From Candidatus Bathyarchaeota archaeon (GTDB lineage: Archaea; Thermoproteota; Bathyarchaeia; 40CM-2-53-6; RBG-13-38-9), in the NCBI GenBank assembly GCA_018396565.1, contig JAGTQO010000005.1, positions 1 to 5,514 on the forward strand: a stretch of DNA of 5,514 bases, in the 5' to 3' direction. The notes below the pieces were generated by a model. The model was not told where the DNA came from, did no database searches, and was given only the letters and a program-made list of their open reading frames with translations. Positions 4,919 to 5,514 of the stretch are shown here, piece after piece. The position numbers were made by a program, and so were the translations under genes. Position 1 is the first letter of the stretch; every line of letters starts with the position of its first letter.

Positions 4919-5355
4919 ACACAATAGTTGTAGATGCATCCATTGTCGCCAAATGGTATATTGCGGAGGACGATTCTGAAAAGGCAATTCAAATCAGAGA
5001 TGCCTACTCATCCGGAAAGATAACTATCTCCTCACCAACACTCCTCATCTACGAGATTGGAAGCACTCTGACAAAGCATCCTTCTTTCACATCAGAAGAC
5101 TCTGCGGCTGCTTTCAAATCGCTTCTGGACCTAGGTCTGAACCTAAGAGACTTCACTGATCCCCAGCTACTAGGAAAGATTTTTAGAATCTCCAGAGAAT
5201 TGCAGGTAACCTTCTACGACGCAACTTACGTTGCCTTGGCCAAGGAGTATGATGCCAAGCTGATAACGGCGGATGAGGGGCTACATAATAAGATCAAAGA
5301 GTATTGCAACTCCCAACTCCTGAGCGAAGTCAAACCTGAAGAATTGATTGGTTAA
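4915..5355 (+). CDS. vapC: VapC-type PIN-domain ribonuclease toxin, CTG start
   Basis: The 146-residue protein is a complete PIN-domain toxin that would cleave RNA with Mg2+ or Mn2+. The four acidic metal ligands are present: Asp7 in TIVVDASIVAKWY, Glu47 in LLIYEIGSTL, Asp102 in TFYDATYVALAKEY, and Asp120 in LITADEG. Length is typical for VapC. There is no ATG, GTG or TTG where the family begins. The only codon fitting both the family N-terminus (MNTIVVDAS) and an SD at eight bases is CTG at 4915, which overlaps the vapB stop as CTGA. ATA at 4924 is a less likely alternative. The 4-base overlap implies translational coupling to the antitoxin, and a poor start codon would keep toxin below antitoxin. 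No frameshift or missing catalytic residue was seen, so the toxin looks intact. Confidence 0.9.
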   Translation: MNTIVVDASIVAKWYIAEDDSEKAIQIRDAYSSGKITISSPTLLIYEIGSTLTKHPSFTSEDSAAAFKSLLDLGLNLRDFTDPQLLGKIFRISRELQVTFYDATYVALAKEYDAKLITADEGLHNKIKEYCNSQLLSEVKPEELIG

Positions 5356-5435
5356 AGAGCGATCAGAGAACATTTCTACGAGAGCAATAGCATATCATAT
5401 TTGGGCCGACCTTATCTCAAGCATTCGGATACGTC

Positions 5436-5514
5436 TCACCTATTAGGGATATCTTCTAAGATGAAGTACTGACACATGCAACCCGTCTCATTCAGTTCGA
5501 TGGAGATTCTAAAA
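5436..5514 (-). CDS. Possible C-terminal end of an unidentified gene entering from the right edge
   Basis: A minus-strand frame is open from the right edge through 25 codons to a TGA at 5438-5436. Its sequence includes ISIELNETGCMCQYF, with a CxC pair. It is too short to identify. Chance openness is possible, and a plus-strand frame (ATG at 5476) is also open to the edge. Confidence 0.22.
   Translation of the reverse strand, partial: FRISIELNETGCMCQYFILEDIPNR

Noticed and set aside
4624..4992. 122-codon minus-strand frame
   Set aside because: It is antisense to vapB and the start of vapC, has Cys/Leu/Ser-rich low-plausibility sequence, and would cover the vapBC promoter.
5476..5514. Plus-strand ATG frame open to the right edge
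   Set aside because: Only 13 codons visible with no SD or convincing TATA box; it competes with an equally weak minus-strand frame.

Overview
The window reads as a piece of a mesophilic or moderately thermophilic archaeal chromosome, most likely from the TACK side (Bathyarchaeia-like). This placement is an inference. It rests on three archaeal BRE/TATA promoters of the form CGAAA + TTTATA or TTTTTAATA, an MtrA-type corrinoid methyltransferase subunit, an archaeal-style VapBC pair, frequent AGA/AGG arginine codons, and a mix of leaderless genes and genes with strong Shine-Dalgarno (SD) sites in front of TTG starts. No rRNA, tRNA, CRISPR array, insertion sequence or integrase was seen.

Left half, all on the minus strand and read from right to left. 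It starts with an ArsR-family regulator carrying a CVC thiol pair (2778-2449), then a glycine-cleavage H-like lipoyl carrier protein (2399-1917), then a small Thioredoxin_3-type CxxC protein (1901-1638). These three form a tight cluster behind one TATA box. After 91 bases comes a secreted, membrane-anchored DNRLRE-domain protein (1546-617). Only 17 bases further is an MtrA homologue (599 to the left edge, C-terminus cut off).

Middle. A 152-base divergent control region (2779-2930) serves the arsR cluster on the minus strand and an 11-helix Nramp-like transporter on the plus strand (2931-4376). It holds two TATA boxes about 60 bases apart, an AT-rich inverted repeat next to the arsR start, and a perfect 7-bp hairpin abutting the transporter's SD site. 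The transporter lacks the DPGN and MPH metal motifs of classical Nramp proteins. A nine-T tract lies just after its stop.

Right part. A largely empty 308-base gap is followed by a VapB/VapC toxin-antitoxin pair (4685-5355). The toxin has no ATG, GTG or TTG at its family-conserved N-terminus. It appears to start at CTG in a CTGA overlap with the antitoxin stop. The last 159 bases hold at most the tail of one unidentified gene.

The most interesting unit is ArsR(CVC) - lipoyl carrier - CxxC protein, divergent from an unusual Nramp-like transporter. A thiol-sensing regulator, a dithiol carrier and a dithiol-disulfide partner together suggest a small metal/metalloid or redox circuit built on protein-bound lipoate rather than classical glycine cleavage, because no gcvT or gcvP is nearby. 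That interpretation is inference.
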